This document shows, piece after piece, positions 44,101 through 52,267 of a stretch of DNA of 64,000 nt (the stretch's first letter is position 1; each line of letters starts with the position of its first letter). Location of the stretch: assembly GCA_963664065.1 (NCBI GenBank), contig OY760942.1, positions 1,488,001 through 1,552,000 on the forward strand. The letters run 5' to 3'. The notes under the pieces were generated by a model that searched no databases, had not been told where the DNA came from, and saw nothing but the letters and a program-made list of their open reading frames with translations. The DNA comes from JABDJL01 sp963664065. GTDB taxonomy: Bacteria > Pseudomonadota > Gammaproteobacteria > Xanthomonadales > SZUA-36. The position numbers were made by a program, and so were the translations under genes.

Positions 44101-44968
44101 TAAGGGCATGACCATGGACACCGACCCCTCATCGCTACCGGAAATGCACCTGTATGTGCGCGAATTCAGCTACAAGGGACTCGAATTGGGTGAGACACGT
44201 ATTGAGGCGTATCCAATCCAGAATGGATTGCGTATCGATTCAGTCGAAGCTGTCTCATCGCAGCTGAATTTTCAGGCCAGGGGTGACTGGACAAGCGATG
44301 ATAGCGGCAGCCGTTCGGATTTTGACATCCTGATGACCTCGGAAAGCCTCGGCTCCCTGATGAATATGATGGATATCTCTTCGGTGCTGGAAGGCGGCCA
44401 GACCATTCTGAGTTATGACGCCTGGTGGCCGGGCCCACCTGCAGCATTTGCACTTGCCCGGCTTAACGGAGAAATGAGTATCAATGTCAGTGACGGCAGA
44501 ATCCTGGATGTGGATGCCGGCGCCGGAAGAGTGGTTGGTTTACTCAGTATTGCAGCCTTGCCCCGGCGGCTGGCACTGGATTTCCGCGACGTGTTTGGCA
44601 GCGGTTTCAACTTTGACCAGGCGACAGGTACGGTAACGCTTGAAAACGGCACGGCGTATACTGAAGACTTGACCCTGCAATCAACCGCAGCCACCTTGAC
44701 TATTAACGGTAGTTCAGACCTGGTCGAGCAGGAATTTGACTATGTTATGGCTGTACGGCCGGGTGTCAGCCAGACGCTTCCGGCATTGGGTGCCGTGATC
44801 GGTGGCCCCGGGGGGGCTGCTGCTGGTTTGGCCTTGCAGGGATTGCTTCGGAAAAGCCTGGGGGACGCGACGGAGGCGGTTTATACAATACGCGGGCCCT
44901 GGTCATCGCCCACGGTTGAACCGGCGGTCACACCAGGCTTGACGGCTGAAGGAACAAGGAATGAGTGA
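41132..44968 (+). CDS. yhdP: YhdP-family AsmA-like intermembrane lipid transport protein
   Basis: A 1278-residue protein with one N-terminal membrane helix (TLLWTALTLVLLLAAIIVGI) and a very long periplasmic beta-rich part of the AsmA/TamB type. YhdP helps move phospholipids to the outer membrane and is partly redundant with TamB and YdbH. The C-terminal signature, including GRVVGLLSIAALPRRLALDF and VRPGVSQTLPALGAVIGGPG, is characteristic. Length matches E. coli YhdP. The rng-yhdP-tldD order is conserved. Confidence 0.94.
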   Translation: MARARTMFRRIRTLLWTALTLVLLLAAIIVGIGKLLMPYSVRYQPQLEEWLSREFQQPVVVDSFTGEWKAFGPRISFEGVTLLGDGQGEGEIAIQYAALDIKPLNALIPNRPLYSFRIIGADLSLVRTPDGRYELSGLGVSGRNSGETGNSGLRNITTVGEVLLEDSNLSFDDEERGIHVQLTGMKGRLQLNGRELSMEMEANISDEFKPRVLGDLKATLLITLGEDQHLARARWHVKTGELMISELARQLPYHTLIPRSGWLNAEIWGEWSQDSNQEMEGVIDLRESTLSESPRLMQLDHLNTRFRWNFHDREIWRIDLSDLTIEKDGEEWESSRMSVERNIPGNLGIWISSDFVDIEFPMQLTQRVMTSYNTTWPRVMPRQARGQLRGFDLVLDSRWKLFKLSGEMDKIDAWEWDKYPDVAGISGSIDLQGGEGEIEFNGQDVRLECPRNFRRQAVVDIPRCSMEILWGKPNAWRIDARDCVIENEFFALSGRSRFAGNQGKPEMDINMVFSRANLAELDDYWPQSVMSPTVVNWLRRGIVSGQSSDGRFMLRGDMDDWPFRAQQGILLATARINDAEIDYFADWPRARDIDMTVSFRGTAMDAEGSLGNMAGLPVQRVKAHIEDFKQPVLEMAYTSRAPMQDMVGFIESTPLLNNVDLDLGQYKFGKRAETSGRLVVPLKSGLGELSIDGRLNLSGNQFTELKSGIELHELKGEIYYDRDGMKGSSMTGVFMEHPTDLALAADWDGAEVFRAELNGVFPIEELLPESIMQSEPLLKKFSGSSRWDINLSVNTAAGSVDRETWLDMSSDLIGVTMNFPVPLNKQPEVPWPLKVRYPVKARSSVMSIVLDNKATMQFELGEKLGNARRAHIHFGQETGELPAEGFFSLGGSTAEFDLDQWMDVVIERFSQKTAGEGLVFDKAALLADEMRFLNRSFTDVALNVSYQDEILAGEVESAGLAGNVSYRQSDDGSHSLSAELERLFMPEPIDKGMTMDTDPSSLPEMHLYVREFSYKGLELGETRIEAYPIQNGLRIDSVEAVSSQLNFQARGDWTSDDSGSRSDFDILMTSESLGSLMNMMDISSVLEGGQTILSYDAWWPGPPAAFALARLNGEMSINVSDGRILDVDAGAGRVVGLLSIAALPRRLALDFRDVFGSGFNFDQATGTVTLENGTAYTEDLTLQSTAATLTINGSSDLVEQEFDYVMAVRPGVSQTLPALGAVIGGPGGAAAGLALQGLLRKSLGDATEAVYTIRGPWSSPTVEPAVTPGLTAEGTRNE

Positions 44969-46403
44969 AGCGCTTGTAATAGCAGAACAACAGTTGCTTT
45001 CTCCGGGAGGACTGGACCAAGGTGACCTGGTCAAGGTTCTCGATCACCTCATGGGTTCGGCAGTGGATGCCGGCGACCTCTATTTTCAGCACGCAAGCCG
45101 GGAAGCCTGGTCACTGGAAGACGGACTGGTGAGAAACGCAACCCATTCAGTTGAACAAGGTGTGGGTATCCGGGCGATCAGCGGGAAAAAAACCGGTTTT
45201 GCCTACACCGACGAAATAGTACTGCCATCCTTGATGCAGGCATCCTCTGCTGCGCGCGCCATTGCAAGCCAGGGGTCACAGGGAGCCGTTCAGGCCTGGA
45301 GCCGGAAGGATGCCAGGGCTTTGTATCTGCCAAATGACCCAATGAAGACACTTATAGCCGATGAGAAAGTTGATCTGTTGCGCCAGGTAGATACTTATGC
45401 GCGTTCGCTGGACCCAAGGGTCAGCCAGGTGATGGTCAACCTCGCAGGCTCGCATGAAACCATTCTGGTAGCCGCTGCAGATGGTTCCCTGGCGGCTGAC
45501 ATACGTCCATTGGTAAGACTTTCCGTAACTGTTATCGCCGAACAAAATGGACGCAGAGAGCAAGGTAGCGATGGCGGTGGTGGCCGCTTTGACTATTCAA
45601 AACTTGTACGTGATAACGCCTGGCAGAAATTTGCCGATGAAGCTGTTCGACAGGCACTGGTGAACCTGGAGGCTGAAGATGCACCGGCTGGAACCATGAC
45701 CGTTGTACTGGGCCCGGGTTGGCCGGGCGTGTTGCTGCACGAAGCGGTCGGACATGGGCTCGAAGGTGATTTTAATCGCAAAGGCACATCCGCATTCAGC
45801 GGGCGTATCGGAGAGCAGGTTGCATCCAAAGGCGTGACCATTGTTGATGACGGAACCCTGGCCGCCAGGCGGGGCTCACTGACCATCGATGATGAAGGCA
45901 CACCAAGTGAATTGACTGTTCTTATCGAGGACGGTGTTCTGAAGACCTATATGCAGGACAAAATGAATGCCGGCCTGATGAAGATGAATCCCACCGGCAA
46001 TGGCCGCCGTGAATCCTTTGCACACCTGCCGATGCCCCGAATGACCAATACCTATATGCTCGCAGGTGAGCATGAGCCTGAGGAAATCATTCGCTCTGTG
46101 GACAAAGGTTTGTACGCCGTGAATTTCTCAGGCGGGCAGGTTGATATCACTTCGGGTCGATTCGTATTCTCAGCTTCCGAGGCTTACCTGATCGAGAAAG
46201 GGAAGGTGACCCGGCCGGTTCGTGGAGCCACCCTGATCGGTAACGGACCGGATGCCATGACCAGGGTGAGCATGATTGGAAATGACCTGAAGCTGGACGC
46301 CGGGATCGGCGTGTGCGGCAAGGACGGTCAGACTGTTCCGGTGGGTGTTGGCCAGCCCACCTTGCGACTGGACGAGCTGACGGTTGGTGGCACGGACACA
46401 TGA
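44961..46403 (+). CDS. tldD: TldD subunit of the TldD/E metalloprotease
   Basis: A 480-residue catalytic subunit of the TldDE protease, which trims modified peptides and degrades CcdA in E. coli. The zinc motif HEAVGHGLEGD (HExxxH) lies near residue 260, with the GTSAFSGRIGEQVASKGVTI segment behind it. The C-terminus GNGPDAMTRVSMIGNDLKLD then GVCGKDGQTVPVGVGQPTL is conserved. It overlaps the yhdP stop by 8 bases. Its partner pmbA lies just beyond the convergent darP. Confidence 0.96.
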   Translation: MSEALVIAEQQLLSPGGLDQGDLVKVLDHLMGSAVDAGDLYFQHASREAWSLEDGLVRNATHSVEQGVGIRAISGKKTGFAYTDEIVLPSLMQASSAARAIASQGSQGAVQAWSRKDARALYLPNDPMKTLIADEKVDLLRQVDTYARSLDPRVSQVMVNLAGSHETILVAAADGSLAADIRPLVRLSVTVIAEQNGRREQGSDGGGGRFDYSKLVRDNAWQKFADEAVRQALVNLEAEDAPAGTMTVVLGPGWPGVLLHEAVGHGLEGDFNRKGTSAFSGRIGEQVASKGVTIVDDGTLAARRGSLTIDDEGTPSELTVLIEDGVLKTYMQDKMNAGLMKMNPTGNGRRESFAHLPMPRMTNTYMLAGEHEPEEIIRSVDKGLYAVNFSGGQVDITSGRFVFSASEAYLIEKGKVTRPVRGATLIGNGPDAMTRVSMIGNDLKLDAGIGVCGKDGQTVPVGVGQPTLRLDELTVGGTDT

Positions 46404-46440
46404 GCTATATCCGTGAGCCGGACCAGGAAAGACCATTCCA

Positions 46441-46974
46441 TTACATTTCCGGAATAACGGGCAAATCCCGTTCACTATCCATTTTGCGCAGCATTTTGAA
46501 CAGTTTCCGTGCTGCAGCCGGTGCTTTTCCCTGCTCTGACTCTTTGCGGGCGTTGCGTACAAGATTACGGAGTGCCTGGATGTCGAAGGAATCAAGTTCC
46601 CTGAGCAAATCGCCAAGCACTTCATCACCGTTAGCCAGTAAGCGGTCACGCCAGGCCTCAGCCCTGTGATGACGCGCTGTCAATTGCCTTGCTTCCAGTT
46701 CCCGGGCAGCCAGTGCCTGCTGGATGACCAGCACATCACGATGGCGCATCATTTTGGCAATAAACTGAACCTGCCTTTTTCGCGCAACGTTCGATTTGAT
46801 GCTGCGGGCCAAATCGATGGCTTCGCGAAGATCCGCCTCGATGGGCAATGCCGCAAGTTGACGGCTGCTCATGGCGACCAGGTCGCGGCCAAGTTCAAAC
46901 AGTACCCGGGCATCCCTTTTACGCTGGCTTTTACTGGGCAGATGATCCGTATTATCCAGGATTTTTGAACTCAT
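46441..46974 (-). CDS. darP: DarP/YjgA ribosome biogenesis protein (DUF615)
   Basis: A 177-residue basic, helical protein that associates with late 50S precursors. The family core is PSKSQRKRDARVLFELGRDL, LREAIDLARSIKSNVARKRQ and IAKMMRHRDV. It is transcribed opposite to its neighbours, with its start only 9 bases from that of pmbA, so both promoters overlap. The tldD-darP-pmbA arrangement is frequent in gammaproteobacteria. Confidence 0.94.
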   Translation of the reverse strand: MSSKILDNTDHLPSKSQRKRDARVLFELGRDLVAMSSRQLAALPIEADLREAIDLARSIKSNVARKRQVQFIAKMMRHRDVLVIQQALAARELEARQLTARHHRAEAWRDRLLANGDEVLGDLLRELDSFDIQALRNLVRNARKESEQGKAPAAARKLFKMLRKMDSERDLPVIPEM

Positions 46975-46983
46975 CAGGTATCC

Positions 46984-48366
46984 ATGTGGGAAATGTTAAC
47001 AGGCCCTAGTGACAAAACAATGGTATCGCAGGGCATGCCGGACCGCGAACATGAACTCGACTCACTGTCGCAGCATGTCGAAGAAGCGGTGAACCGGGCG
47101 ATACAAAGTGGCGCGGATGAAGTTGAAGCCAGTGCCAGTATGCACTCAGGACTGGGTGTGAATGTAAGGCTGGGTGAAGTTGAAACCCTCGAACACAACC
47201 GTGATCGCGGGATTTCTGTGACGGTATTTGTTGGCCGCAGCAAGGGCCATGCCAGTAGTGCTGATCTGCAAGCTGGTTCGGTGGAGAATTGTGTACAACG
47301 TGCGGTTGAGATAGCGAGATATACCCAGCAGGACAAATGCAACGGACTGGCTAATCCTGAGCGCCTGGCCAGGGATTTTCCGGATCTCGATCTGTGGCAC
47401 CCGCGCGCTCTGGATGTAGCCGAGGCCATAGAGCGTGCTCTTGAGTGTGAATCGGCAGGCATGACTGACAAGCGAATTAGTAATTCAGAAGGGGCTTCCT
47501 CATCATCCAGTGTCGGACTATCGGTATATGCCAATTCAAATGGTTTTACCGGCCGTTCAGGTGGTACCCGCTTCGGTCAAAGTTGCGTACTGATCGCCGG
47601 GCTTGGAGAGTCCATGCAAAGGGACTACTGGTATGACTCCAGGCGTTCATTTACAGACCTTGAGCCCCCGGCCGACACAGGTTCGAAAGCGGCCGCGCGG
47701 ACGCTTGCGAGATTGGGCGCGCGTAAAATCACGACTTGCAAACTGCCGGTGCTGTTTGCGCCGGAAGTAGCCAGGGGACTGATTGGCCACTTTATCAGTG
47801 CAATCTCTGGCGGGGCACTGTATCGGAACGCGTCATTTTTAAAAGATACTCTTGGTGAGCAGTTGTTCCCGGATTGGTTGAGCATTAGCGAGCATCCGCT
47901 TTTAAACCGTGCAGCGGGCAGCGCCAGTTTTGATGCAGAAGGTGTAGCTACTGATGAGCGGGAAATTATCAGGCAGGGTGAACTGACCGGTTACGTGCTA
48001 TCGAGTTACTCGGCGCGGCGATTGGCGCTGGAAACCACTGGAAATGCCGGGGGTGTTCATAATCTTCTGCTATCCGGCGGCCAAATGCCGGTTGGATCGC
48101 TGCATGATCAACTGAACAATGGATTGCTTGTGACCGAAGTCATGGGCCATGGCGTCAGCATGGTTACAGGTGACTACTCAAGAGGTGCCAGCGGGTTTTG
48201 GGTGGAAAACGGTGAAATTACTTACCCTGTTGAAGAAGTAACCATTGCCGGGAATCTCAAGAGTATGTTTGCCGGTATCAAGGCGATTGGCGACGATGTT
48301 GATGAAAGAGCCAATATTCAGTCAGGGTCTATCCTCGTTGAAGGTATGACTATCGCCGGATCGTGA
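46984..48366 (+). CDS. pmbA: TldE (PmbA) subunit of the TldD/E metalloprotease
   Basis: The non-catalytic partner of TldD, needed for microcin B17 maturation and CcdA turnover in E. coli. It lacks an HExxxH motif, as expected, and carries NRDRGISVTVFVGRSKGHAS, YWYDSRRSFTDLEPP and the closing ASGFWVENGEITYPVEEVTI. The ATG at 46984 has AGG five bases upstream, but the first codons run through a copy of a MITE end (46994-47009), and family similarity begins only around MPDREHELDSL. ATG 47020 or 47035 are therefore possible. The repeat may have altered the original start. Confidence 0.92.
   Translation: MWEMLTGPSDKTMVSQGMPDREHELDSLSQHVEEAVNRAIQSGADEVEASASMHSGLGVNVRLGEVETLEHNRDRGISVTVFVGRSKGHASSADLQAGSVENCVQRAVEIARYTQQDKCNGLANPERLARDFPDLDLWHPRALDVAEAIERALECESAGMTDKRISNSEGASSSSSVGLSVYANSNGFTGRSGGTRFGQSCVLIAGLGESMQRDYWYDSRRSFTDLEPPADTGSKAAARTLARLGARKITTCKLPVLFAPEVARGLIGHFISAISGGALYRNASFLKDTLGEQLFPDWLSISEHPLLNRAAGSASFDAEGVATDEREIIRQGELTGYVLSSYSARRLALETTGNAGGVHNLLLSGGQMPVGSLHDQLNNGLLVTEVMGHGVSMVTGDYSRGASGFWVENGEITYPVEEVTIAGNLKSMFAGIKAIGDDVDERANIQSGSILVEGMTIAGS
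46994..47009 (-). repeat. Solo MITE end at the start of pmbA
   Basis: TGTTAACAGGCCCTAG is identical to the right terminus of the 271-bp element at 51996-52266 except for one base (CCC versus CTC), and is the exact reverse complement of its left end. No second end is nearby, so this is an isolated terminus. Confidence 0.75.
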
Positions 48367-49142
48367 GTTTTTTCAAAGTGATCAGGGTTGCCATCCTGTT
48401 GACAGTGTTGGTGATAGTTGCTGGCGGTCAATGGATCACCCGCTCACGAATGAGCAGTTGGGAAAAGCCTGTCTGGATGACCATCTACCCGATCCTTGTA
48501 AGTTCTTACGATGTAACGAAGCCCTATGTAGATAGCCTCAACAGAAACTCTTTTAAAGAAATCGCAGAATTTCTTGCTCAACAGAGTGGTCGTCATGGTC
48601 GGAAACTGAGTACGCCGCTCAAACTGCAGTTCGCAGCTCCCGGCTATGACCTCCCTCCCAAGATACCACCGGAAGGCGAGCGCATCGGTATCGCCATCTG
48701 GAGCCTGAAGATGCACTGGTGGGCCTGGCGGCGTGAACGGGAAGACTATCTTCCGGGGGCAGATGTACAGATGTTTGTCTTGTATCACAGTATTGATGAA
48801 CCACAACGGCCCGAACGGTCAGTAGGTGTGCAAAACGGCATGTACGGAATCGTCAATGCATACGCATCGCGTGGCTACGCGCCGGGCAACAGGGCTGTTA
48901 TTGCCCACGAGCTACTGCACATTCTCGGGGCAACAGACAAATACAATCCTTCCACAGGCCAGCCATTGGAGCCTGATGGTTTAGCCAACCCGGATCGCAT
49001 TCCACTTTACCCGCAGAACAAGGCCGAAATCATGGGCGGTCGCATTGCTCTTTCTCAAACGAAAGGGGTAATGCCTGCTTCACTTAAAACCTGCATAATC
49101 GGGCCAGATACCGCCGTTGAGATCGGTTGGCTCTCACCTTGA
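48363..49142 (+). CDS. Membrane-anchored metzincin-like zinc metallopeptidase, uncharacterised
   Basis: A 259-residue protein with an N-terminal hydrophobic segment (VAILLTVLVIVAGGQWI) placing the rest in the periplasm. Residues 182-192 read HELLHILGATD, an HExxHxxGxxD zinc motif as in metzincins that use Asp as third ligand, and a Met-containing AEIMGG follows about 30 residues later where a Met-turn would be. The segment before it (VIVNAYAS-like GMYGIVNAYASRG) is compact. GTG 48363 overlaps the pmbA stop, so expression is likely coupled to TldE. I do not recognise a named family; substrate is unknown. Confidence 0.7.
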   Translation: MSFFKVIRVAILLTVLVIVAGGQWITRSRMSSWEKPVWMTIYPILVSSYDVTKPYVDSLNRNSFKEIAEFLAQQSGRHGRKLSTPLKLQFAAPGYDLPPKIPPEGERIGIAIWSLKMHWWAWRREREDYLPGADVQMFVLYHSIDEPQRPERSVGVQNGMYGIVNAYASRGYAPGNRAVIAHELLHILGATDKYNPSTGQPLEPDGLANPDRIPLYPQNKAEIMGGRIALSQTKGVMPASLKTCIIGPDTAVEIGWLSP

Positions 49143-49589
49143 AGGAGTATCAAGTACCGTGAGTTGTGTGTTGATCGAGTTGGCAATGAAACACTGTTGG
49201 TGGGACAAGTGGTGAATATTATCCAGCACGTGATCTTCGGGTGGTGTTCCATTGAATTGTATTTGTGGAGAGAGTTCAATCCGGGTGATTGCCAGCCGGC
49301 CTAGCCTGTTTTTTTCCATGTAACCGCAAGCCCGGTCTTCATAGCTGTCCACGATGATTTTCTTGCGTGCGCAAATCGCCAGGAAAGTCAGCATATGGCA
49401 GGAAGATACTGAAGTGACAAAGGCCTCTTCTGGATCTACATTTTCAGCCTTACCCAGGAATTGTGGTGCCGCTGATGCTTCGACCACGCCGCCACCCGGA
49501 AAGCTCCAGCTGTGTTCCCGGTTGTAATCTGAATAGCCGAAGTCAGGTGTCTGGCGCTTCCATTTTATGGTGGCTTCGTGGGTGGACAT
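49134..49589 (-). CDS. OsmC-family protein
   Basis: A 151-residue OsmC/Ohr-fold protein, which in this superfamily reduces organic hydroperoxides through a cysteine pair. The two cysteines are in VSSCHMLTFLAICAR and SHQQCFIANSI. The N-terminal MSTHEATIKWKRQTPDFGYS is typical of the YhfA-less OsmC-like subgroup often annotated simply as OsmC. ATG 49589 is chosen, since the 18 residues upstream overlap the SDR gene. It overlaps the convergent peptidase gene by 9 bases. Confidence 0.88.
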   Translation of the reverse strand: MSTHEATIKWKRQTPDFGYSDYNREHSWSFPGGGVVEASAAPQFLGKAENVDPEEAFVTSVSSCHMLTFLAICARKKIIVDSYEDRACGYMEKNRLGRLAITRIELSPQIQFNGTPPEDHVLDNIHHLSHQQCFIANSINTQLTVLDTPSR

Positions 49590-49597
49590 TTTATTTC

Positions 49598-50428
49598 TCA
49601 GTCGAGTTGCCTGAATCGTTTGCTCTGGCGCCCGATCATCCATCGCCCCATTCCGGGTAAATAGCGCGTTATTGTGACCAGAAAACGATAATAGAAACCG
49701 GGAATCGCGATGACACGCGGCTTACTACGCATTACGGATTCGATACCGTAGGCGACCACTTCTTCGGCGTTGAGCCAAATCGATTTCGGCAGCTTGCTCA
49801 TCATTTCCCTCGTGTTGTTCACATCGTGAAATTCACTGTAGGTGAAGCCCGGGCACAGCGCGCTGACATTGACGCCGTGAAAGCGGTTTTCCAAAGCCAA
49901 TGTTTCGGAAAACAGGACCAGGAATGCTTTGCTTGCGCCATATAGGGTGTGTGATTCCGATGCGGGTATCAGCCCGGCCACCGAGGACACGTTTACGATA
50001 TATCCTTTCTTTATTTCTTGCATGGCTGGCAATAAATGGCGGGTCAGTTCACAGACCGCGGTTACCATGACCTGGATAAATTCCTCGTGTTTCCGCCAGG
50101 AGTTGTCGTTAAATCTGCCAGGTAGCCCATAGCCCGCATTATTGACGAGGAACTCGACGGTGATGTCCTCTTTCTTCAGTCGTTTTGCGATGCTGGTGGA
50201 AGCACCGGATTCGGAAAGATCAGTCGGCAGTATCAGGCAGGCCGTGCCATGCAGTTGCCTTAATTCAGTCGCCAATGAATGCAAACGGTCCGCCCGCCGT
50301 GCCACCAGTACCAGGCGATAACCGCCAGCGGCCAGTTGCCTGCAAAATTCCTGTCCAATTCCAGCCGACGCGCCGGTGACAAGCGCCCATGGGGAAGGGT
50401 CGGTGGTTTGGTTTTGGTCTGCCTGCAT
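49598..50428 (-). CDS. Short-chain dehydrogenase/reductase
   Basis: A 276-residue classical SDR. The cofactor site is VTGASAGIGQEF with ARR soon after (suggesting NADP), followed by NNAGYG, the catalytic Ser in VNVSSVAGLIP, and YGASKAF with catalytic Tyr and Lys. The C-terminal tail is hydrophobic/basic (RVIAIPGFYYRFLVTITRYL), which suggests membrane association, as in SDRs acting on lipids. Substrate is unknown. It lies 8 bases upstream of the OsmC gene on the same strand, probably one operon. Confidence 0.9.
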   Translation of the reverse strand: MQADQNQTTDPSPWALVTGASAGIGQEFCRQLAAGGYRLVLVARRADRLHSLATELRQLHGTACLILPTDLSESGASTSIAKRLKKEDITVEFLVNNAGYGLPGRFNDNSWRKHEEFIQVMVTAVCELTRHLLPAMQEIKKGYIVNVSSVAGLIPASESHTLYGASKAFLVLFSETLALENRFHGVNVSALCPGFTYSEFHDVNNTREMMSKLPKSIWLNAEEVVAYGIESVMRSKPRVIAIPGFYYRFLVTITRYLPGMGRWMIGRQSKRFRQLD

Positions 50429-50546
50429 TATGCCTGTGACCCCGGTGCGAGTTGGTACATGCTACTACAGCCATCGAAGGTGCTCATCCTTGCAGGCTGC
50501 AGCGCCTGTCGGTATCCTTGCGCGCGCTAAGCAAGAGGACTCCCAG

Positions 50547-51308
50547 GTGAAAAACAAGCGTAAAATAATGGTTGCCGGCAATTGGAAGATGCATGGTTCC
50601 GAATCCGAGGTCCGGTCACTTCTGGGCGGCATCATGTCCGGACTCGAAGATTCATGCAACGCGGATGTTGTCGTATTTCCACCATTTCCATTTTTGGCAC
50701 TGGTGCAATCAATGGCGGCCGGAAGCCAGATCGAGTGGGGTGGCCAAAACGTGAACCCCGCCCCAAAGGGTGCGCACACGGGAGAAGTTTCAGCTTCCAT
50801 GTTGCAGGAATTTGGCTGCCGGTACGTGCTTACAGGGCATTCAGAACGCAGAACACTCTACGGTGAAAGTGACCACGATGTGGCAGAACGCTATGTCGCT
50901 GCTTTGGCAGCGGGACTGGTGCCTGTTTTATGCGTAGGCGAGAGCATTGTACAGCGCGAAGCCGGGGAGACAGAAGCCGTCGTCTCGAGGCAGTTGGATG
51001 CGGTCCTGGCACTTACCGGCATTGAAGGGTTCGGGCGCGCCATAGTTGCATATGAGCCGGTGTGGGCAATCGGCACTGGCCTCACCGCAAGCCCCGGGCA
51101 GGCGCAGGCAGTTCACGCGTTCATACGTGACAAAATTGTAAGTCTGGATGGTACAATAGGCGGTCAAATAAGAATTTTGTACGGCGGCAGTGTGAATGGT
51201 TCCAATGCCGCCGATTTATTTGCCCGGGAAGACATCGACGGTGGGTTGGTGGGGGGCGCTTCTCTCACAGCAGGGGGCTTTCTCGCCATTTGTCAAAACC
51301 ATAATTGA
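50547..51308 (+). CDS. tpiA: Triosephosphate isomerase
   Basis: A 253-residue TIM-barrel enzyme of glycolysis. Active-site residues are visible: N and K in VAGNWKMHG, H in TGHSERR, E in AYEPVWAIGTG, and the flexible phosphate loop region near YGGSVNGSNA. The start is taken as GTG 50547 with AGAGGA seven bases upstream; the internal ATG 50568 would remove the conserved N-terminal strand lead. secG follows 34 bases later, the usual gammaproteobacterial order. Confidence 0.95.
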   Translation: MKNKRKIMVAGNWKMHGSESEVRSLLGGIMSGLEDSCNADVVVFPPFPFLALVQSMAAGSQIEWGGQNVNPAPKGAHTGEVSASMLQEFGCRYVLTGHSERRTLYGESDHDVAERYVAALAAGLVPVLCVGESIVQREAGETEAVVSRQLDAVLALTGIEGFGRAIVAYEPVWAIGTGLTASPGQAQAVHAFIRDKIVSLDGTIGGQIRILYGGSVNGSNAADLFAREDIDGGLVGGASLTAGGFLAICQNHN

Positions 51309-51342
51309 AACTATCGGGTTAACCGAAGAGATTAGAGAGCAG

Positions 51343-51828
51343 ATGCAAGTTTTAAATATTTTTCATGTATTAATCGCTATCGCGATGATCGCATTCATAC
51401 TGGTGCAGCGCGGACCTGGAGCAACAGCAGGCGCGGCATTTGGAAGTGGCGCATCAGGAACGGTTTTTGGTGCGCGTGGTGCAGGTTCATTCCTGTCCCA
51501 GACAACCTGGGTTCTTGGCCTGCTGTTCTGCGTGATCAGTCTTAGCATGGCTGTCATTGTTTCGCGCAGTGTTGATGCGCCGGAAACAGATTTGGGGGTG
51601 GTTGGATCACTGCAGGCACAAGAGCCTGCTTCAGATGAGAGTTTCCAGGATCTGCCCGGCCTGGATGACGCAGATCAGGATTCTGACCTTCCGGTACTGG
51701 ATACTGCGAATGACGTTCTGCCGCAGGGTGATGTTCCGCAACTGAACGAAGGGCCTCAAGCGGTTCCTGATCCGGAAGACGGTGTTTCCGGCGCTGACAC
51801 GGGCAATGGCCCGGGCGGTGATGGATAA
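51343..51828 (+). CDS. secG: Preprotein translocase subunit SecG
   Basis: A 161-residue inner-membrane protein that supports SecYE. Two transmembrane helices (FHVLIAIAMIAFILVQ and TTWVLGLLFCVISLSMAVIV) flank the conserved QRGPGATAGAAFGSGASGTV loop. The C-terminal tail is long and strongly acidic (LDDADQDSDLPVLDTANDVL), about 80 residues beyond the second helix and longer than in E. coli. The start ATG 51343 follows an AGAGAG-like site. tRNA-Leu lies 27 bases downstream. Confidence 0.93.
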   Translation: MQVLNIFHVLIAIAMIAFILVQRGPGATAGAAFGSGASGTVFGARGAGSFLSQTTWVLGLLFCVISLSMAVIVSRSVDAPETDLGVVGSLQAQEPASDESFQDLPGLDDADQDSDLPVLDTANDVLPQGDVPQLNEGPQAVPDPEDGVSGADTGNGPGGDG

Positions 51829-51855
51829 CACTTCCTGAATGGGGTTCAGGTCTTT

Positions 51856-51940
51856 GCCCAAGTGGTGGAATTGGTAGACACGCTATCTTGAGGGGGTAGT
51901 GGCGACAGCCGTGCCGGTTCGAGTCCGGCCTTGGGCACCA
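51856..51940 (+). tRNA. tRNA-Leu (GAG anticodon)
   Basis: An 85-base class II tRNA with acceptor stem GCCCAAG / CTTGGGC, encoded CCA, a variable arm and the anticodon loop TTGAGGG (anticodon GAG). The secG-tRNA-Leu-nuoA arrangement is common in gammaproteobacteria. Confidence 0.95.
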
Positions 51941-51995
51941 GATTGATACCGGCGATATGACTCGCTGAAGCGTGTAATATCTCCTTAAAGGAGTA

Positions 51996-52266
51996 CTAGG
52001 GCCTGTTAACACTACCTGAACAATCGCTGTAGTGACTGAAAAATCGCCAATCAAGGCGCGAGGAGAGAAGTTTAGTGAATCTAAATGAACGACGAGCAAC
52101 ACCGAGTGGCGCTTTTGCAGCCGCTACCCGGAGGGCCGGGGCCCTTTTGTCGCCTGGCTGCGTTGTCACTCACTCGAGTAGTGCTACTACACCACATTCG
52201 TGCCGCCTTGCCAGCCAAAAAAAGGGCCTCCGGCAGCTTGGTTCAGGTAGTGTTAACAGGCTCTAG
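51996..52266. mobile_element. 271-bp MITE between tRNA-Leu and nuoA
   Basis: The ends are CTAGGGCCTGTTAACACTAC and, inverted, CTAGAGCCTGTTAACACTAC, with the match extending through CTGAAC (26 bp with one mismatch). It is flanked by TA on both sides (51994-51995, 52267-52268), the duplication made by IS630/Tc1-mariner-type transposases. It encodes no credible protein, so it would depend on a transposase elsewhere. The interior has GC-rich hairpins around 52130-52160 and a TTGCCAGCC-AAAAAAAGGG segment. Its right end abuts the nuoA ATG. Confidence 0.85.
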
Positions 52267-52267
52267 T

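Noticed and set aside
52075..52266. Open frames inside the MITE
   Set aside because: They are short, arise from GC-rich repeats, and show no transposase motifs.
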